From NCBI RefSeq assembly GCF_963678975.1, contig NC_089276.1:29504472-29568471 (forward strand): a stretch of DNA of 64,000 nucleotides. Reading direction: 5' to 3'. Every line of letters begins with the position of its first letter. The stretch's first letter is position 1. Under the pieces are notes generated by a model. The model was not told the origin of the DNA, ran no database searches, and saw nothing but the letters and a program-made list of their open reading frames with translations. The stretch is from Dysidea avara. Its lineage: Eukaryota; Porifera; Demospongiae; Dictyoceratida; Dysideidae. Position numbers and translations under genes: made by a program. This document shows, in pieces, positions 57,786 to 64,000 of this stretch.

Positions 57786-58676
57786 TATTTTGTTAATGTA
57801 TGTGCTTATGACTGGTGAACCTATGCATACTGCATCAAACAAAAGAATGGTTACAGTATCATAAAATTAATTTTGCATTTGAACTTGCATCCCAGCTGTC
57901 AATTAAAATGGCCATTGCACTTTTTTTCAACTATTTTCAGTCCGAACAGTGCAAGAAGTTCCTCTGGAATTAATCCAGTCGCTATAGAGAATACGGACTG
58001 TTCCCATCATTTACCACTAGGAAACCAATAGCTACATATGTGCTACCATGAATTGACACCTTGCGCTGTCATTGGACATAAATGGAGGTCAAAGATAAAT
58101 CCATGATACACACATTGTATGTACTGTGGTATGCAAAAAGGCACCTGTTGGGCTGAAGCAATGTTTGATAAAAAATCAAGCCTGTAACCTTAGCCGTACT
58201 AGATTGAGTTACACTTGATTGAAGAACATCAGTCAGTAAGTAAATTAGTCAGCCAACAAAAAAATCCTCTTAAAATATCATAGCAACCTACGTACAGTGC
58301 TACTGAAGGCACGTTTTGACTTGGCTAATACCTAACCAATACTGTGTATATCTATTGGGAGGCTTTCAGTTTTTTTGTGAGAAAGTACAAACCCCCACAA
58401 TCCCTAAAATACAGTACCACTGTACTGTATGATACTTTTCGATTATATAAACATCTTCCTTCATTAATTTGCAAATCATGCAACTCCTTACATTATAATA
58501 CAGTGTACATCTGTATAATACATGTAGTACATACTACGTAGTATACAATATGTACAGATTGATCATACTGTTGTGTATATCAATGCGATTGCCTAATGTT
58601 TGTCATCTAAAACTGTAATTTCTCACATACATAATCAGCAAGTAATCACAGCTATGGTGCATTTTGTGTTATATAG

Positions 58677-58919
58677 AAAGTTGGAGACAATTCACAAGGG
58701 ATTGTAAACTTTTGCTTGTTTTGCTTATTCACAAAAGAGATCAAGAATTCTACAATATCAATCTTGCGATGTCTTTGTCAATGCAAACATCCCCCACCAA
58801 ATCTTCAGACAGCAGACAGTGTTACATGGCCATTGACAAATTCCTGGACTACTTCTACTCCAGGATATGGTATAACTGATTCACAAGAAGACATGTACGA
58901 TAATTCTTTGTTATCATAA
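58677..58919 (+). CDS. GPCR exon 3 (TM7 and C-terminal tail)
   Basis: Acceptor TTATATAG at 58669-58676, then 80 codons and a TAA stop at 58917-58919; phase 0 entry matches exon 2. The first residues KVGDNSQGIVNFCLFCLF are the diagnostic TM7 of the cAR/GPR157 family (G-D-N/S-x-Q-G-x-x-N). The tail has a CLCQC cluster that may be palmitoylated, then a Ser/Thr-rich end. The whole protein would be 412 residues, a normal length. All three exon phases and the seven helices agree, so the model is well supported. Confidence 0.9.
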   Translation, partial: KVGDNSQGIVNFCLFCLFTKEIKNSTISILRCLCQCKHPPPNLQTADSVTWPLTNSWTTSTPGYGITDSQEDMYDNSLLS

Positions 58920-59235
58920 TTTTGTGATAAACAGTTTTATTTATTACTGCAGTTAATTATAAATGAGTGACTTTTATTATTTAATCACATTTAATCTTTG
59001 TTATATGCATATGTACAGTATATCAGGCTGTAAAATGACAGCAAAGAATTATTGCTAAATCTGTTTTGTACAATTAAAATGATCAATGAGGAACTAGTAC
59101 TGTTGCTGCTGCTCTAAACTTTGCAGTAGAAATGGAGGCCTCGCTTTCGTTGAACAATGCTTGTAACAAGAGTTAGATATTCTAATAGAGCAGTCAACCA
59201 CTCTATTAGAACAGCCAAGTTTATATTTCTCGGAT
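58920..59235. other. 3' flank of GPCR gene
   Basis: 3' UTR/intergenic. Two motif copies lie head to tail-inverted at 59175-59216 (TCTAATAGAGCAGTCA and CTCTATTAGAACAGCCA). No clear AATAAA. Confidence 0.4.
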
Positions 59236-59595
59236 ATAGCTACTATACTAGCTTACACTGTGAAATAGGTGGGATATAAGATGGTATTTCCAGTGGCTTA
59301 TTGAATACAAATAAGCCTTAATATAAACCCTGTATTATACTCATGTTATACTGTAGTATAATGCATTACATATATGGTTTCAGTTTATTTACCACATTAC
59401 CTAAAATAGCTTATATCAAATATAATGCCCATCACATATATGGTTTCAGTATGTTTAACACATTAACTAAAGCCTTACATGTGATTGTTAGTATACTACA
59501 GGTTATATCAAGCTTTTTTGTATTCAATAAGCCACTGGAAATACCATCTTATATCCCTCTTTTTTCACAGTGTTACCTAGTATCTAGCTACTAGT
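59236..59595. mobile_element. Inverted-repeat MITE with internal tandem
   Basis: The arm TTACACTGTGAAATAGGTGG plus GATATAAGATGGTATTTCCAGT is inverted at 59520-59580. The loop holds a two-copy tandem around ACATATATGGTTTCAGT (59367 and 59437). Confidence 0.7.
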
Positions 59596-60342
59596 TTACA
59601 GGTTATATATGTGGTAGGAAGAACCATGCACTCGTGTTACCATTTAGGCCTTTAAAGAGCAACTACAGTCTTTACAGTTGCAAGTAACTACAGGAGTTAA
59701 ACATCAACAACATCAAGTGTCGTATTATTATTTTTAAACATGTATATATGAATATGAGTAAGTGTATAGGGAGGAACATTTCCAAGAGTTTCAAGGAAAC
59801 ATCATTTGAAATTTAGATTACAAAGTTTATATGCACCAGGAACACAACACACCATTTAGTTTTGCAGCACAAAATTGCACTAACTTATGTTCACCTTGTG
59901 GAAAAGATCTATGCATACACTATGGACCTCTCATTTTCTGCTGTAACATAGCAGTCAAGTATATAGAGCATTCATATTATGAGAAGAAACCTTATTGCTG
60001 GAAATGATGTGGTTATTATAGTGGGTCAGTTGCAAATTTCAGGGTTTTCATTTCTTTTCATCAGAAAGAATATAGGCAAGACATTAACATTGTAACAAAA
60101 TAGACAATTAATGCAAAACTGAGCGAGAACTAGTACTTATACTGCTATAAGCTTGCAGTCATGGGGATAGACCTCCTATACATGTGTACATGTGCGGTGT
60201 ACAGGATAACCGTAAGCAGTTAGAAATAAAAGATTGAAGTTAGAAATAAAAGATTGAAGTTAGAAACTGTACATGTGTGGAGCTTGATTAAGTACTGCAT
60301 AATTTCTTTGGTCCAGATGCTGTATCCCTGTTACTTTTATAG
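59596..60342. other. Unassigned stretch
   Basis: A 20-bp tandem, AGTTAGAAATAAAAGATTGA, in 2.5 copies at about 60218-60268. Nothing else recognised. Confidence 0.4.
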
Positions 60343-60534
60343 ATGCTTAAAATTGTTAATAAGGAAGCAATTGAAGCATGCATTAATATTTTAACCCAAG
60401 CTTCAAGTTTGCAAGCTAATTACCCACTGGATCACTACAAAAGATATTATTTGCCTTTCAAAAAAGAATTGCAATTATACATAAAAAGTAGACATGTGAC
60501 TTTTATGCAATTAGTATGTCAGGATATTTGGTAA
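60343..60534 (+). CDS. Doubtful exon or small ORF, no family
   Basis: Preceded by TTTTATAG, the frame starts at ATG 60343 and runs to TAA at 60532-60534: MLKIVNKEAIEACINILTQA.., with an HYKRYYLPFKKELQLYIKS stretch. Codon use looks coding-like and it predicts helices, but there is no recognisable domain, no partner exon and no assigned gene. It may be an exon of an unseen plus-strand gene or chance. Confidence 0.25.
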   Translation: MLKIVNKEAIEACINILTQASSLQANYPLDHYKRYYLPFKKELQLYIKSRHVTFMQLVCQDIW

Positions 60535-61522
60535 AATGGTGAAATTGTAGCTACTGTATAGTACACATCCACAGGTGAAGGACTGGAGTTCAACGTCAGC
60601 TCACACACTGGTTCCTGTTTCTTATATAGATTTAGTGATGGATGCTCTGAGAATTTCAAATTTCTAGCAGTTTTATACTGCTAAAATATTATAATTTTGT
60701 TATAGGCTCTTCCCTTCTTTTCATTGTCCACGTATATATGGCTTAAATGCAATTGCACCTGTACTGTAGCGTCTAGCTAGCACACATGGGGTACTTCAGC
60801 ACTCACTCTAAATCTGCCCTTGGGGGTAGCAGTTTAAATGATTTTGCAATAAAGAGAGATTATTAATGATGAGTATGTTGTCATCACAAGGTCTACAACA
60901 AGCACTGCAGATCAAGTCATTCAAGTGGTTATAATTATTTGTATAATTATATTATATTTATTAAATAGATGCAGCTCATGCATATGTGACTGGGCCAGGT
61001 ATGTGGGCACAAATACACTGTCAAACAATGGGACATTTCTCAGTACCGGAACAGATATTTACACTCTGTATGTTATAAGCCAATTAACTTTTAACTTAGG
61101 CCTGCAAATTGCATGATCATAGCATGATTAAGTTAAAAATTATAAGTCATAAAAGTTTGAAAAATAACTTGTGTTCAATAACTTGTGTTTTATATGCCCA
61201 CTTGTCCTGTTTTTGCAGGCTTGGTCACATATGTTCAGGTGTTGCAGCTATAGTGGGTATTAAATAGTTAATTTCTGTCACATGTTTTTCCATGATTAAA
61301 ACCTCATATTTGCCTTGAAAATATAGGTTAAAAAGCCAACACTGAATTCACATTCATTTTTAACCCATTGATAAAAGTTGGTATCCTGCTTACTGCATAG
61401 TAGTCCATTAGTGGGCCAACCTTGAGCCAATAAACCACCCAATTATAATGACATACTGTAATTCAGTATGTTAAATATAGAAATGAATAAATTAAACAAA
61501 ATTATAATTATACATTGTATGT
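60535..61522. other. Unassigned stretch, 3' flank of kinase gene
   Basis: TGTGACTGGGCC (60985) and TGCAGGCTTGGTCACATAT (61217) are inverted remnants of a TGTGACC-family element of about 250 bp. No exon seen. Confidence 0.4.
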
Positions 61523-61783
61523 CTATTTCTTGTCATCATTTCCTCCAAGGTCAAATGCCTCTCTGATCTCTTCACGAACATGCTCTGGTGTATAATCATA
61601 ACCATCAACCACAACTGTGCCGATAATGTCACTGGGATTATCAATTTGACAAATAATATCTTTAAATTGTGGCCGCTTATTGGGAGTCAGGGACAAACAC
61701 CTAACCATGAGAATGCGTATAACCAAGGGAGTGTCTTTGGGCGCCTTCATTCTGTATCCTTGCCTCACACTCTCTTTAATGTT
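61523..61783 (-). CDS. Tyrosine-kinase-type gene, last exon
   Basis: On the minus strand, acceptor ATTACAG (61784-61790) then 86 codons to TAG at 61523. Residues KESVRQGYRMKAPKD and ILMVRCLSLTPNKRPQFKDI are subdomains X-XI of a kinase C-lobe with the invariant RP.F motif. The usual W after the Cys of tyrosine kinases (CW) is Leu here. A short tail (VVVDGYDYTPEHVREEI.., ending GGNDDKK) contains two Tyr. Phase 0 joins the exon at 62596. The catalytic loop and N-lobe lie further right, beyond the window or unrecognised. Confidence 0.88.
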   Translation of the reverse strand, partial: NIKESVRQGYRMKAPKDTPLVIRILMVRCLSLTPNKRPQFKDIICQIDNPSDIIGTVVVDGYDYTPEHVREEIREAFDLGGNDDKK

Positions 61784-61851
61784 CTGTAATTAAAAAGAAA
61801 TTGTGTACAACTATAGTATTGTAAACATTAATACCAAAAATGAAATCCACA

Positions 61852-62538
61852 CAAAACAGCCAAACTATGAAGAAAGGGTGCAGCCTACAATAGTCTGGGT
61901 GAAAAAAGTTGTGAAATCAAAGGTAGCGGCCAAAAAATGGCTGCATTGATGTTAGTGCCAATAAATTTTAATAATGGCTGTGAATATTATTGACATTTAT
62001 TAGTATTAATGTTGCAGCCATTTCTTGGCTGCCACCTTGCTTTTCTTTCATTTAAGCTATTGAAGGCTGCACCCAGGGGCAGTTCTAGAACATTTGCTGA
62101 TTGGTATCTAACTCAAAGGCAGAAAAGCCCATCAGGGGTGGGGTCCATTCTGAGACATTTTATTACAGCTGTGTATTATTATAGCTAAATATGACCCTAA
62201 TAAATCATTTCGCAGTTACATCTTACCACTCTAAGTCTATACAGAAAGATTTGATACATTATCGAAGAGTTGCAGAAATCACAATAGCTCAATTGATAAT
62301 TATTTTAGAGGCACTTAACACGTTCAAGGCTCGGGAAAGCAATTTTATGTTGCAGATAAGCAGTTTACACAGTTTGATCACTAATAGTTAGTATCTTTTT
62401 AGCAATACATCTTGTTTTAGACTTAAATTTTGCTTACTGTTTTGATAATTTAAGAATGCTGACTGGTTTCTGGAAACTGGTGAAACTCCCTTAGAACCAA
62501 TGCCTGACTGCACCCTTTTTTACATATTGGCTGTTTTG
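61852..62538. mobile_element. Palindromic MITE, copy 6, split by a nested insertion
   Basis: The left end ACACAAAACAGCCAAACTAT and right end ATTGGCTGTTTTGTATG are inverted, and GGTAGCGGCCAAAAAATGGC pairs with GCCATTTCTTGGCTGCCACC. The right arm is interrupted at GGCTGCACCC (about 62074) and resumes near CTGCACCCTTTT (about 62506), giving a nested insert of about 430 bp starting CAGGGGCAGTTCTAG. All of it sits in the last intron of the kinase gene. Confidence 0.75.
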
Positions 62539-62580
62539 TATGAATACTCTTAGCTAATTGTTTCTACACACACCCGTTCA

Positions 62581-64000
<1,420 letters not shown>

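Larger units (their letters stand above)
56002..58676. other. GPCR intron 2
   Basis: A 2.7 kb intron with a motif copy (56624), a piece of the 16.6 kb hairpin (56673), a 952-bp TA-bounded element (56781), a GT microsatellite and a repeat shared with 48.8 kb. No exon seen. Confidence 0.65.

Overview
The window reads as nuclear DNA of an animal. It is AT-rich, has spliceosomal introns with GT..AG borders, and contains metazoan signalling families: a Kelch-propeller gene, a receptor-type ectodomain built from fibronectin-III-like modules, a GPR157/cAMP-receptor-like seven-transmembrane receptor, and the C-terminal end of a tyrosine-kinase-type kinase. A dense load of foldback/MITE elements, decayed non-LTR retrotransposons and a restriction-like-endonuclease retroelement tail suggests an early-branching invertebrate. 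A demosponge is my best guess, but this is inference, because no ribosomal or mitochondrial marker is present. Most short open frames in the window lie inside repeats and are not genes.

Layout. 1-1083: last two exons of a Kelch gene (+). 1.1-23.5 kb: no intact gene; nested palindromic elements, two non-LTR remnants, hAT-type MITEs, two copies of a 1.49 kb foldback, an orphan broken kinase exon (13.9 kb), a tRNA-like unit between direct duplicates (19.8-20.2 kb) and an endonuclease-domain retroelement remnant (22.1-22.9 kb). 23.5-41.6 kb: six well-supported exons (+), plus one candidate, of a secreted or membrane receptor-like gene. Its introns hold piggyBac-like, pogo-like and SINE-like elements. 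41.7-47.1 kb: a third copy of the foldback, split by a 4.1 kb composite element. 47.1-52.7 kb: repeats and one isolated terminal exon with an acidic tail. 52.77-58.92 kb: a complete-looking three-exon GPCR gene (+). 59-61.5 kb: repeats and one doubtful exon. 61.5-62.7 kb: last two exons of a kinase gene (-), whose upstream exons were not found in the window.

The most striking architecture is a pair of homologous composite elements in inverted orientation, 23.86-27.94 kb and 42.49-46.60 kb. Each consists of a palindromic MITE, then a roughly 3 kb minisatellite of about 31-bp units, then a roughly 0.6-0.8 kb module ending in a GTGTGTC hairpin. They bracket most of the receptor-like gene. A second unexplained signal is an 18-20 bp motif, ATACTCTAATAGAGCAGTCA, scattered at about 16 places in both orientations and often in short tandem sets.

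Exon borders were placed by hand from frame, phase and GT/AG signals. Family calls rest on motif recognition, not on database searches.
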